Below, one piece after another: positions 6,640-13,744 of a stretch of DNA of 14,906 nt. The DNA is from CAYUWH01 sp964448615 (lineage in GTDB: Bacteria; Patescibacteriota; Gracilibacteria; Peribacterales; Peribacteraceae). How positions within the stretch are numbered: the stretch's first letter is position 1; the number at the start of each line of letters is the position of its first letter. Position numbers and translations under genes: made by a program. The stretch lies in assembly GCA_964448615.1 (NCBI GenBank), contig CAYUWH010000036.1, forward strand, positions 1 to 14,906, given 5' to 3'. The notes under the pieces are model-generated. The model had not been told where the DNA came from, searched no databases, and saw nothing but the letters and a program-made list of their open reading frames with translations.

Positions 6640-7323
6640 TTACGCATCGCGCCAGCGCAAGCGCCACATTGTCGTGAGCGCTTTGAGGGCATCGCGTGCG
6701 TTGATCTTTTTTCCTTCCTCGATGCTGCGTGGCATGTACGAAATCGGCACTTCGCGAATCGGGATTGCCCTGCGTAAACACTTCGCGCTGATTTCGGCTT
6801 CCAATTCAAATCCTCGCGCAGTCAATTGAAGTGACTTGAACACGTCGGTCGGGAGCAATTTGTAGCACGTGTAACTGTCCGTCAGCTTGGCATTGAAGAG
6901 GAGATTCAACCATGTCGTCACGAATTTATTTCCGAGGAGAAAACGCGAGTAGCGCGTCGGATTTTTTTGCAAAAAACGCGACCCGAAGACGGCCGATCCC
7001 GGATGTGCCGCCGCCTCTTGTAACAATCGCGCGATTTCGCGCGGATCATATTCCAGGTCGGCATCTTGAATCACGGTGTATGTTCCGGTTGCGTGTTCCA
7101 GGCCCAGGCGAATGGCCGACCCTTTGCCACCGTTTTCCTTGTTCAACACGATATCGGTCGGTCGGGCGTTCTTCCGCAAAATTTCTTCCGATGCGTCTTT
7201 CGAACCGTCGTTTACGTAAATAATCTGCGCATCGCTGCACACAGAAATCAGTGCCTGCATGATTGACGCAAGCGTGCGCGCTTCGTTGTAGACCGGCACG
7301 ATGATGGAAAGCGTCGGAGACAC
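6640..7323 (-). CDS. Family 2 glycosyltransferase, DPM1-like
   Basis: The 227-residue protein is a GT2 (GT-A fold) glycosyltransferase of the dolichyl/polyprenyl-phosphate mannose synthase type, which loads a sugar from a nucleotide donor onto a lipid phosphate at the inner membrane face. Visible motifs are IIVPVYNEA (7-15), VNDGSKD (37-43, nucleotide-binding Asp39), GGKGSAIRLGL (65-75), and QDADLEYDP (86-94) containing the metal-binding DxD. It has no C-terminal membrane helices, so it is the short soluble/peripheral form. The start is GTG (7321-7323); an in-frame stop lies a few codons upstream. TAAGAT ends six bases before that GTG, so the mRNA could be leaderless. It is convergent with the CopC-CopD gene, with 80 bases between the ends and no clear terminator there. 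Confidence 0.9.
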   Translation of the reverse strand: MSPTLSIIVPVYNEARTLASIMQALISVCSDAQIIYVNDGSKDASEEILRKNARPTDIVLNKENGGKGSAIRLGLEHATGTYTVIQDADLEYDPREIARLLQEAAAHPGSAVFGSRFLQKNPTRYSRFLLGNKFVTTWLNLLFNAKLTDSYTCYKLLPTDVFKSLQLTARGFELEAEISAKCLRRAIPIREVPISYMPRSIEEGKKINARDALKALTTMWRLRWRDA

Positions 7324-7361
7324 CTCAAGATCTTACAGGGAATGGCCTCGATATTCATCGT

Positions 7362-7385
7362 AAAAGGGGCTGCTCAAGCAGCCCC
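7362..7385 (-). terminator. Intrinsic terminator after the Met/His-rich gene
   Basis: A perfect 8-bp GC-rich stem (7385-7378 with 7373-7366, 4-nt loop) is followed on the minus strand by TTTT (complement of 7365-7362). It starts about 24 bases after the stop of the 7410-8042 gene and separates it from the glycosyltransferase downstream. Confidence 0.85.
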
Positions 7386-7409
7386 TCTCAGAGCGCGCGC
7401 CTGGTTCGA

Positions 7410-8042
7410 TTACTGCACAGAGGCAGCAGACGAGTCTGCGGGTGCGGCCGCATCAAACTTGTGCTGCCACTTCATTTTTCTCATCGGAGGAGTGGGGAGC
7501 TCAATGCCCTTTTCCGTGGCGATGTCCTGCGGCGTCTTGCCGCTCTCGATCGCGGCCTTGAATTCCGCCTCGGTCATGCCGAGCTTGGTGAGCAGATCTT
7601 CAATGCCGGGACCGCGGCCATGGTGCTTCATATGCATGCCCATGCCCATGGGCATCATGATTCCCTGAAGATCCGGATTGGCATCAATTGCCGATTTGAT
7701 GGATTCGTGCATGGCCTTGTGCGCGGCTTCCACGGCCGTCTTGCGCTGCGCTTCATCGGTGATGGAGAGCGCGGCGGTGAGCGCGTCTTTATGCGCTTGG
7801 GTCGCTTGTTTCTGTATGACGACAAACGCGTCGATGTTCGCGAGGAGCTTCGTGTCGCGATCGATCATCGCTTGTACGTTCTCCACGGTCGGAGCCGGGC
7901 GTTCCACGAAGTGATCGAAGACTTTTGGGGCAATGGATGGTGTTGAACTCGTCTGTGCGCCAGCCATTTGGGCAAGCAGGGGAATGGCAAGTGCGAGAGA
8001 GGAGACACCTGCCGCTGCGCCGAGAGCGAATGATTTCTTCAT
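7410..8042 (-). CDS. Secreted Met/His-rich helical protein
   Basis: The 210-residue protein has a signal peptide (about 1-29, Ala-rich, cleavage near MAGA), then two or more long helices (about 50-120). A Met/His-rich segment at 129-141 (MMPMGMGMHMKHH) is of a kind that binds Cu(I) or Ag(I) in several copper proteins. After it comes a small helical unit (about 147-180) with LGMTEAEFKAAIESGKT and ATEKGI, which resembles repeats in DUF2680-type secreted proteins. Its tail is Ala/Ser-rich. A periplasmic (or cell-surface) metal-binding or stress role analogous to CpxP/Spy is possible but homology is not shown. It lies downstream of the kinase gene on the same strand and has its own response-regulator-type promoter at 8090-8123, so it is a likely target of that system. 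No Shine-Dalgarno site; the leader contains TTTTTTCCCC. Confidence 0.85.
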   Translation of the reverse strand: MKKSFALGAAAGVSSLALAIPLLAQMAGAQTSSTPSIAPKVFDHFVERPAPTVENVQAMIDRDTKLLANIDAFVVIQKQATQAHKDALTAALSITDEAQRKTAVEAAHKAMHESIKSAIDANPDLQGIMMPMGMGMHMKHHGRGPGIEDLLTKLGMTEAEFKAAIESGKTPQDIATEKGIELPTPPMRKMKWQHKFDAAAPADSSAASVQ

Positions 8043-8089
8043 AATACTGATGGGGAAAAAAGAGATAAGAATGTGTCGCGACTGTGCCC

Positions 8090-8123
8090 AGAATAGAGAA
8101 GCGACGTTAACGGAAGATTAATA
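8090..8123 (-). promoter_or_regulatory. Response-regulator box and promoter of the Met/His-rich gene
   Basis: On the minus strand, TTAAT (8121-8117) and CGTTAACGTCG (8112-8102) place two TTAA cores 11 bp apart. TATTCT (8095-8090) lies 6 bases beyond the repeat block. The repeats cover the -35 position, typical of OmpR/PhoB-type activation. 22 of 34 positions match the response regulator's own promoter without gaps. The first half overlaps the TAA stop of the kinase gene. Confidence 0.65.
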
Positions 8124-9314
8124 GTCTTTGGATGTTGCTTGGGATTTCTTCTGAGACAAATGGACGGTGAAAACGGTGCCCTCAGCCTGTTTGCTCTGAA
8201 CCGACACAGTCCAACCGTGTAATTCCGCAATGCGTTTCACAAGCGCGAGGCCGAGCCCCAAACCTTCTTTTCCTTTCGTGCGGGATCTGTCCTCCTGATA
8301 GAACCGGTCGAAGACATGGGGCAATGCGTCTTTCGAAATGCCGGTTCCGGTATCGCGCACTGAAAGAATATGCGGCGTCAGTTTGAGGTCGATCCGTCCG
8401 CCTTCTTTATTGAATTTAATCGCGTTTGCGAGCAAGTTGCTGACGATTTGCCGCACCAGCGATGGGTCGCCCGAAACACGAATCCCCGGTGCGATTGCTT
8501 CCACGATGGTCACGTTTTTTTCTTGCGCGAAAGGGCGATGTTTTTCCGTTGTCTCTTTCACGAGTTGCGAGAGGTCCACCGATTCTTTGCGCAGCAGAAA
8601 CTTATCGAGGCGCGCAAGTTCGAGAAGACGTTCGATCAAAATGGAGACTTCTCGTAATTCTTTTTTGGCATTCGTCACGTTGCTCTTGAATTCGCCGCTC
8701 GCCAGCGCGAGATCCAGCGACGTGCTCACCGCGGTGAGCGGGGTGCGCAGCTCATGGCTCGCGTCTTGAGTGAATTGCTCCAATTGCTCCACCATTTGCT
8801 CGGCGGGTTTAAGGCTTCTCCGTGCAAAAAACAGGCCCACCCCGAATGTCGCGGCAGAGACGGCTGCGCTCACGAGCAGGAACAGCAGCGCGCGCAGCGG
8901 CAAATCGTCATCGCGACGCTGATCCGCCACTTGAAGGTAGCCCACCACGTCGCCGTCCTGGAGGAACGGCGCAGTGAGAACGGCATACGTTTCGTTTCCA
9001 AACGTGAAGTGCGACACGCCGCTCTTCGGATCGAAGGGGATCGAGCTATAGAGCGCTCCACTGAACAAACTGCCGGCTCTTGCATCCACGATGCGAACGC
9101 GTTCTCGGAGCAGTGGCGGGAGTAATACGGGAATATCCGCGGGTCGGCGTGCTTGTGCGATGATGCCTTGTAACAATTGTTGCAAGCGTATCGTCGTTTG
9201 ATGACGCGAATTCTGCATGTCCGCAATCAAGAAAATCATGCCGGTGAGCAGCAACAGCAAAAAAACGAAGGCAGTGAACTGCGCGGCGATTTGGTAGCTG
9301 ATGCGCTTAAACAT
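8118..9314 (-). CDS. Membrane histidine kinase
   Basis: This 398-residue sensor kinase has a membrane helix (about 12-31), an extracytoplasmic sensor domain (about 32-140), a second helix (about 141-163), and then the catalytic core. Motifs are the H-box ASHELRTP with phospho-acceptor His187, the N-box NLLANAIKFN, G1 VRDTGTGIS, the F-box FDRFYQ and G2 GLGLGLAL. No full HAMP domain separates helix 2 from the H-box, only about 20 residues. The sensor domain has no obvious metal-ligand cluster, so the signal is unknown; small OmpR-class pairs such as CusRS/CopRS sense metals in this way, but the link here comes only from neighbours. The ATG at 9312-9314 is chosen because it begins just before helix 1; the frame is open further upstream but overlaps the regulator gene. 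It follows the regulator by 13 bases. Confidence 0.95.
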   Translation of the reverse strand: MFKRISYQIAAQFTAFVFLLLLLTGMIFLIADMQNSRHQTTIRLQQLLQGIIAQARRPADIPVLLPPLLRERVRIVDARAGSLFSGALYSSIPFDPKSGVSHFTFGNETYAVLTAPFLQDGDVVGYLQVADQRRDDDLPLRALLFLLVSAAVSAATFGVGLFFARRSLKPAEQMVEQLEQFTQDASHELRTPLTAVSTSLDLALASGEFKSNVTNAKKELREVSILIERLLELARLDKFLLRKESVDLSQLVKETTEKHRPFAQEKNVTIVEAIAPGIRVSGDPSLVRQIVSNLLANAIKFNKEGGRIDLKLTPHILSVRDTGTGISKDALPHVFDRFYQEDRSRTKGKEGLGLGLALVKRIAELHGWTVSVQSKQAEGTVFTVHLSQKKSQATSKDY

Positions 9315-9327
9315 GGTGTTGATGTTA

Positions 9328-9993
9328 CTACGCCGTGGTGGGAATGAGGTAGCCCTTTCCCGGAACGGTCTGAATCGTGTCGCTCCCCAGCTTGCGTCGC
9401 AAGTAGGCGATATGGACATCCACCGTATTCGAGAACATCAAGGCATCGCTGTTGCCCCATACGTGTTCCAGTAAGCGCGGTCGGTCGAGGACCACTCCTT
9501 TGTGGTGGAGGAAATATTCCAACAGCGCGTATTCCTTGGGGGAGAGATTGATTTTTTTCTTTCCTTTCCACACCTCCTGCGTGTTCGTATCGAGCGTCAG
9601 CTTATTGGTCTTGATCACGGGGAGTTTCTCCGTGCTCTGTCTGCGTAACAATGCGCGCACACGTGCGAGCAGTACTTCCAAATCAAACGGCTTCACCAAG
9701 TAATCATCGGCTCCCAGATTCAATCCTTTGACCATTTCCGCCTGCTTGCTGCGGGCCGTCAGCATCAAGATCGGCATCTTTTTGCCTTGTTGTCTGAGCA
9801 TTGAACACAGCACATAGCCATCCATGCCGGGAAGGTTGATATCGAGAATCAGCAAGTCCACTTCCTGTGTCAGCGCCTTTTCCAGTCCGTCATTGCCATC
9901 ATGCGAAACGGTTACCGCATATTGCTGCAACTCCAAAAATTTCTTGATGTTCTCCGCGACGGTTTGGTGGTCTTCAATGAGGAGGATATGCAT
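9328..9993 (-). CDS. OmpR/PhoB-family response regulator
   Basis: The 221-residue regulator has an N-terminal receiver domain (about 1-118) with the acidic pair Glu7/Asp8, phospho-acceptor Asp51 (LILDINLPGMDG), Thr79 and Lys101 (KPF). A C-terminal winged-helix DNA-binding domain (about 125-221) follows, with LSPKEYALLEYFL, a recognition region around NTVDVHIAYLRRKLG, and the wing ending VPGKGYLI. All signalling residues are present. It is the first gene of a two-gene operon with the histidine kinase. Its own promoter at 10017-10050 carries a near-perfect 11-bp tandem repeat, so autoregulation is likely. The ATG at 9991-9993 has no Shine-Dalgarno site; the predicted leader is only about 17 bases. 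Confidence 0.96.
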   Translation of the reverse strand: MHILLIEDHQTVAENIKKFLELQQYAVTVSHDGNDGLEKALTQEVDLLILDINLPGMDGYVLCSMLRQQGKKMPILMLTARSKQAEMVKGLNLGADDYLVKPFDLEVLLARVRALLRRQSTEKLPVIKTNKLTLDTNTQEVWKGKKKINLSPKEYALLEYFLHHKGVVLDRPRLLEHVWGNSDALMFSNTVDVHIAYLRRKLGSDTIQTVPGKGYLIPTTA

Positions 9994-10016
9994 GGCTGAT
10001 GAGTTGAAGTGCTTCC

Positions 10017-10050
10017 ATCATAGTCTTGCGACATTAACGCGATATTAACG
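10017..10050 (-). promoter_or_regulatory. Response-regulator box and promoter of the regulator operon
   Basis: On the minus strand, CGTTAATATCG (10050-10040) is followed at once by CGTTAATGTCG (10039-10029), an 11-bp tandem repeat matching at 10 of 11 positions. TATGAT (10022-10017, 5 of 6 to the -10 consensus) lies 6 bases further. The repeats span the -35 position. OmpR/PhoB regulators bind such direct repeats as tandem dimers. Confidence 0.75.
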
Positions 10051-10091
10051 TTTTCCGGAGCATTTTTCCGGGAAATCCGCTCTCTAGAGTA

Positions 10092-10119
10092 TTGCAAAAC
10101 TCGTGATTTCCGGTATAAT
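10092..10119 (+). promoter_or_regulatory. Promoter of the 10139 gene
   Basis: A consensus TATAAT (10114-10119) lies 16 bases after TTGCAA (10092-10097). The predicted start is near 10126, giving a leader of about 13 bases before the ATG at 10139. It is divergent from the regulator promoter. Confidence 0.65.
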
Positions 10120-10138
10120 GTTTGATCAATTTTCATTC

Positions 10139-10612
10139 ATGAACAAACAACAAACGCTGCAATGGGCAATGACCTTCTCGATGCTGATCGCATTCACAGC
10201 CTTTACGCTGGCCAATATTTTGGGGTATACGAGCACGCGGGTGTATGCGCAGGCGATCGCAGAGCAGGGGAATTGGCGGGAGAAACCGTTGTTCGTCGTG
10301 GTAAAAGCGCAAGAATCTGCAAGTCCGCTCTTGAGAATACTCGACAGATTGACCAAGCGCCAATCCGAGGAAAAAGCGCTGTGCGGACTGACATCCGCGC
10401 AAGTTGCCGCCGTTTCGCAAGAAACGGATCTCACGATGCGGCAGATCACGATTGGCGATCGGCAGATCACGCTCGCCGTCCCGGAAGATCGCGGTTTTAA
10501 CCGCAATGAATTGTTGGGCGCGGTGGGAACTCATCATCAAGATTCGGTTCATTGTTCATTATTCCAGACCTATCAGCAGGTTCTTCTCCAATTAAGCGGT
10601 CATCTCAGCTGA
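10139..10612 (+). CDS. Unknown small anchored or secreted protein
   Basis: This 157-residue protein is not recognised. One hydrophobic stretch at about residues 9-29 (FSMLIAFTAFTLANILGY) serves as signal anchor or signal peptide; the rest is hydrophilic and probably outside the cell. It has a Gln-rich C-terminal part (SLFQTYQQVLLQL) and a central beta-like segment (MRQITIGDRQITLAV). The ATG at 10139-10141 is preferred over the ATG at 10118, because the latter lies inside the -10 region. Its TGA stop is 8 bases before the ATG of the hyaluronan-synthase-like glycosyltransferase, so the two probably form an operon and the small protein may assist polysaccharide synthesis or export. That is inferred from position only. 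Confidence 0.7.
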   Translation: MNKQQTLQWAMTFSMLIAFTAFTLANILGYTSTRVYAQAIAEQGNWREKPLFVVVKAQESASPLLRILDRLTKRQSEEKALCGLTSAQVAAVSQETDLTMRQITIGDRQITLAVPEDRGFNRNELLGAVGTHHQDSVHCSLFQTYQQVLLQLSGHLS

Positions 10613-10620
10613 CCCATCCG

Positions 10621-11925
10621 ATGTCGACCCATCCCTCTTCCGCTTTTCGGCTTACCGCACGCCATCGGCAATCCCGGATGCAACGTCGTTTTCTCACGTT
10701 TCTTTTTCTGACACTCGCGGGTTCGGCGGCGTTGTTTGTCTTGTATGTTGTGGGCGTTATTGAAGACGGATGGATGTGGTACTACAAGCTGTATCTGCTG
10801 CTCGCGCTCACTCAGATATGGTATACCTTCTCGCTTTTGTTCTATGGCGAGCTGAAGGCGAAAAACAGAAAGCTCTATGCGGGGGAGAAAATCCTCGTTG
10901 TCATGCCCTGCTTCAATGAGGAGCCGGCCTTGTTTGAGAAAGCATTGGCATCGGTCCTTGCGGCGGATGGCAAGAAGCGCATCGTAGTGATTGACGACGG
11001 GTCGGATCGAGCGCTGAGCGCGAAATTCAAGCGCATCGCCAAGCGGCGCGGGGCGCGATACCATCGCCAGTTTCGTAATCAGGGCAAGCGTGCCGCATTG
11101 GTCTTTGCGATAGAGCATTTTCTGCGGAAAGAACGCTTCGTCGTGACCATGGACAGCGATACCGTGTTTGATCGTCGCGCATTGGTGTCGCTCGTCTCGG
11201 TTCTGAAGCAAAACGGAGTCGCGGCGGCCAGCGGCGACGTGCAGCTGCTCAATGAAAAGCACAATCTCCTTACTCGCATGATCGGCGGCTACTACTGGTC
11301 GGCATTGCATATTCAGCGCAAATCCCAATCCGCTCACGGGTGCGTAAACTGCTGCAGCGGCGCCATTGCCGCATTCAGAACATCTCAGCTCAAAAAAGTG
11401 ATTCGGCGCTTCGCGGCGCAAGAATTTTTAGGCAAACCCTGTACGTACGGAGAAGACCGCCATCTGACGAATTTGATATTGCGCCGCGGATGGAAGGTCG
11501 TATTCGAGCCGCGCGCGATCGCCTACACCAATACGCCGGATACCTTCCGTGCCTTCATGAAGCAACAACAACGCTGGCGCCGCGGTTTTTTGGTGGAATC
11601 GATGTTTGCGTTATCCTTTGCCTGGAAGGTAAACAGGCTTTTTTTCGTCGAATTGCTTCTGTGGGAACTGCTGTTGCCCATCGCCTCCTTTGGCATTGTG
11701 TTGCTCCTGACGATCGCATCGCTCCTGAATCCTGAATTTTTCGTGAAGGCGATTCTTCCTTCCATGATTCTGCTCTTCGTCATTCGCCAACTGCCGGCAT
11801 TTTTCTGGGCGCCGAAGAAAATACCCGGGTTATTTCTCTTCACGATTTTTTCCCATTTCATCTCGTACTGGATCGGCGTGCATGCCCTGTTCACGTTGCA
11901 GAATCGTTCGTGGGGAACGCGTTGA
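10621..11925 (+). CDS. Processive GT2 polysaccharide synthase, HAS/NodC-like
   Basis: The 434-residue membrane protein has two N-terminal helices (about 24-45 and 54-75), a cytoplasmic GT2 domain and about three C-terminal helices (about 340-425). The catalytic motifs of processive beta-glycosyltransferases are present: CFNEEP, IDDGS (Asp125/126), DSD (178-180), GEDRH with the catalytic-base Asp279, and QQQRW (Q315, R318, W319: QxxRW). This set is shared by hyaluronan, chitin and cellulose synthases and poly-N-acetylglucosamine synthase PgaC. The donor sugar cannot be told. It probably polymerises and exports a capsule or matrix polysaccharide. The start at 10621 gives a basic N-terminus of about 22 residues; an internal ATG at 10678 is possible. 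No Shine-Dalgarno site; coupling to the preceding gene is likely. Confidence 0.9.
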   Translation: MSTHPSSAFRLTARHRQSRMQRRFLTFLFLTLAGSAALFVLYVVGVIEDGWMWYYKLYLLLALTQIWYTFSLLFYGELKAKNRKLYAGEKILVVMPCFNEEPALFEKALASVLAADGKKRIVVIDDGSDRALSAKFKRIAKRRGARYHRQFRNQGKRAALVFAIEHFLRKERFVVTMDSDTVFDRRALVSLVSVLKQNGVAAASGDVQLLNEKHNLLTRMIGGYYWSALHIQRKSQSAHGCVNCCSGAIAAFRTSQLKKVIRRFAAQEFLGKPCTYGEDRHLTNLILRRGWKVVFEPRAIAYTNTPDTFRAFMKQQQRWRRGFLVESMFALSFAWKVNRLFFVELLLWELLLPIASFGIVLLLTIASLLNPEFFVKAILPSMILLFVIRQLPAFFWAPKKIPGLFLFTIFSHFISYWIGVHALFTLQNRSWGTR

Positions 11926-11931
11926 TAAGGC

Positions 11932-11962
11932 TTGGCAAAGAGCGTCTCCCTTCCTCTATACT
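11932..11962 (+). promoter_or_regulatory. Possible promoter of the DUF1761-like gene
   Basis: TTGGCA (11932-11937) and TATACT (11957-11962) are each 5 of 6 to consensus, but the spacer is 19 bases, longer than ideal. The predicted start near 11969 gives a leader of about 17 pyrimidine-rich bases before the ATG. Confidence 0.4.
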
Positions 11963-11985
11963 GTACTGCACATTCCCCCTCCATT

Positions 11986-12420
11986 ATGGTTTCTCTTCAG
12001 GCACTCTGGATGTTCATCTCGTCGCACCCGCTTGCGATCCTCCTTTGTATCGTCGCGTACATGCTCATCGGTTCGGTGTGGTACGGTCCGCTTTTCATGA
12101 AATCGTGGGCGAAGCTGACGGGCGTGGACAAGTTGCGCAAAGAAGACATGCAGAAAGCAATGATGCCCGCGATGTTGATGAGCATCGCCACCGCGTTCGT
12201 GCAGTCGACGGTGCTTGGGCGCATGTTGCAGATGCAATCATACGGCCAGTGGTATCATCCGATGTTGCTCGCGACGCTGCTCTGGTTTGCCTTCACCTTT
12301 ATGGTGCTGGCCCAGAACTACGCCTACACGAATAAATCGTGGAAGCTGACGGCTATCGATGGCGGCTATATGCTCGTCTCCGCGTGGGTGATGTCGCTGA
12401 TCCTGTGGGCGATGATGTGA
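11986..12420 (+). CDS. DUF1761-like four-helix membrane protein
   Basis: The 144-residue protein has four hydrophobic helices (about 13-33, 58-77, 88-108 and 120-143). The first is followed by GSVWYGPLFMKSWAKLTG, the characteristic signature of the DUF1761 family (from memory), whose members are small integral membrane proteins of unknown function. Met-rich loops (MQKAMMPAMLMS, GRMLQMQSY) are notable in a window with other Met-rich metal proteins, but may only reflect membrane composition. The ATG at 11986 is chosen because it begins just before helix 1 and follows a good -10 sequence; the frame is open upstream to 11932. The leader before it is rich in C and T with no Shine-Dalgarno site. 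Confidence 0.85.
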   Translation: MVSLQALWMFISSHPLAILLCIVAYMLIGSVWYGPLFMKSWAKLTGVDKLRKEDMQKAMMPAMLMSIATAFVQSTVLGRMLQMQSYGQWYHPMLLATLLWFAFTFMVLAQNYAYTNKSWKLTAIDGGYMLVSAWVMSLILWAMM

Positions 12421-12438
12421 GATGAATATTTTGTATGC

Positions 12439-12490
12439 AGTATCTAGTATTGAGTATGACGACTATCTAAATACTAGATACTAAATACTA
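12439..12490. repeat. Heptamer array forming a large inverted repeat
   Basis: Three direct heptamers of AGTATnn lie at 12439-12459 (AGTATCT, AGTATTG, AGTATGA). After CGA come four of the opposite sense (CTATCTA, AATACTA, GATACTA, AATACTA) at 12463-12490. Within it, 12439-12451 and 12470-12482 are a perfect 13-bp inverted repeat with an 18-base loop. It fills the gap after the DUF1761-like gene. AT-rich, with no T-run, so it is not a classical terminator. Confidence 0.75.
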
Positions 12491-12533
12491 AGCCAATGGC
12501 ATTTCATCTTCCCCTTCTTTACACTGAAACCCT

Positions 12534-13649
12534 ATGCGACGTGGGTTCGGACTTATCGCGGCGCTCGGTCTTCAGGCGGGCTTCATCGGGACGGCGTTTG
12601 CCGTTGCGCCGATTCTGCCGTTTACCGATCTTGAACCCGATGCATCGTATGTCTCCGCGGTCGAGCGCTTGGCGCAATTACGCATTGTGTCATCGAGAAG
12701 TTACGAAACCAGTCGGTACACGGGCTTCTTCCGTCCCAACGATGATGTCACGTTGGCGGAGCTCGCGAAAATGGCCGTGCTTGCCGCCAGGAGGCCGATT
12801 CCGGATTACGGTGTCCCGAGCACTATTTCCGCGCAAGGGACCTGGGCCGCTCCATACGTCAATGCTGCGACGCGCGAGCGTTTCACGATCTTCAAAGATA
12901 ACCGCGTGAACGTGTTCCGTGCCGCGAGCGGTTATGAAACCGTACAGACGTTCCTCGATGCGTTTCGTCTCACCAAGCAGAGTGCGACGCGCTTGGGAAT
13001 TTTGGATGGCGTGAATGCGTCTGGCCCTACGATGAAGCGCGGCGATACGGCGGTGCTTTTGTTGCGATTCCTCGCACTTGTCCCTTCCTCAACCTTCGCC
13101 ACCCCTATCCCTCTTGTTACTCCTGTGCCTTCAGGGAATTCCACTTCTTCCGTAGCGCCCACCACTCCGACCATCTCAGCGACTCATCGTCTTGCCGCTG
13201 GCAGCGCCAACATGCGTTCGGGGGCGGGGATGGCGTTCCGCGTCGTGCGCGTCTTGAAAGGAGGGGAATTATTGACACTCGTCGGGCAGCAGGAGGCATG
13301 GGCCGAAGTGCAACTGCTTGATGGAACAAGGGGATTTTTGATCCTGAGTTCGATCGTCCCGATTCGGGCCGACGATGCCGCTCCAACTTCCGAGCAGCCG
13401 ACTCCCGCACCTTCTTCGCCGGCCCCGGCATCCGTTGTGGAGACGCCCGCCGGTTCAGCAGTCGGCACTATTACGGGTCCGGTGAATATCCGCGTACAAC
13501 CTGATATCACATCGCGCGCAATCGGCAGTTTCCCTGCCGGAACGCTGCTTATTCTCCTGGATCAATCCGATGAAGTATGGCTTCACGTCCGCGTGCCCGA
13601 TGGTCGTGAGGGATACCTGACGCGGAAGTTTGTGAAGATTGGGGAATAA
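12534..13649 (+). CDS. Secreted SLH-like protein with two SH3b domains
   Basis: The 371-residue protein has a signal peptide (about 1-23). Residues about 28-85 resemble an S-layer homology (SLH) domain: FTDLEPDASYVSAVERLAQLRIV then GFFRPNDDVTLAELAKM. A degenerate second unit follows (about 103-185: APYVNAATRERF, and a late MKRGDTAVLLLRFLAL). After a Pro/Thr/Ser linker (about 187-215) comes a bacterial SH3 domain (about 217-280, with ANMRSGAG and GTRGFL), a second Pro-rich linker (about 283-305) and a second SH3b domain (about 311-371, with VNIRVQPD and REGYLTRKFV). SLH domains anchor proteins to the cell wall or S-layer and SH3b domains often bind peptidoglycan, so this is probably a cell-surface protein. 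No catalytic domain is visible. TACACT ends 8 bases before the ATG, so the transcript may be leaderless. Confidence 0.88.
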   Translation: MRRGFGLIAALGLQAGFIGTAFAVAPILPFTDLEPDASYVSAVERLAQLRIVSSRSYETSRYTGFFRPNDDVTLAELAKMAVLAARRPIPDYGVPSTISAQGTWAAPYVNAATRERFTIFKDNRVNVFRAASGYETVQTFLDAFRLTKQSATRLGILDGVNASGPTMKRGDTAVLLLRFLALVPSSTFATPIPLVTPVPSGNSTSSVAPTTPTISATHRLAAGSANMRSGAGMAFRVVRVLKGGELLTLVGQQEAWAEVQLLDGTRGFLILSSIVPIRADDAAPTSEQPTPAPSSPAPASVVETPAGSAVGTITGPVNIRVQPDITSRAIGSFPAGTLLILLDQSDEVWLHVRVPDGREGYLTRKFVKIGE

Positions 13650-13697
13650 ATAATTTATACATCTCACATATTTTCTCGGCCGAAGAAAGGCGAATTA

Positions 13698-13726
13698 TTG
13701 CCAGGTCGGAGTAAGCTCGGTTTAAC
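13698..13726 (+). promoter_or_regulatory. Possible promoter of the 13745 gene
   Basis: TTGCCA (13698-13703) and TTTAAC (13721-13726) are 17 bases apart. The predicted start near 13733 gives a leader of about 12 bases consisting only of C and T. Confidence 0.4.
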
Positions 13727-13744
13727 ATTCCCCCTTTTCTTCTT

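Noticed and set aside
10600..11421. 273-codon minus-strand frame opposite the polysaccharide synthase
   Set aside because: The plus strand encodes all catalytic motifs of the synthase; the antisense frame is a GC-driven shadow with no recognisable domain.
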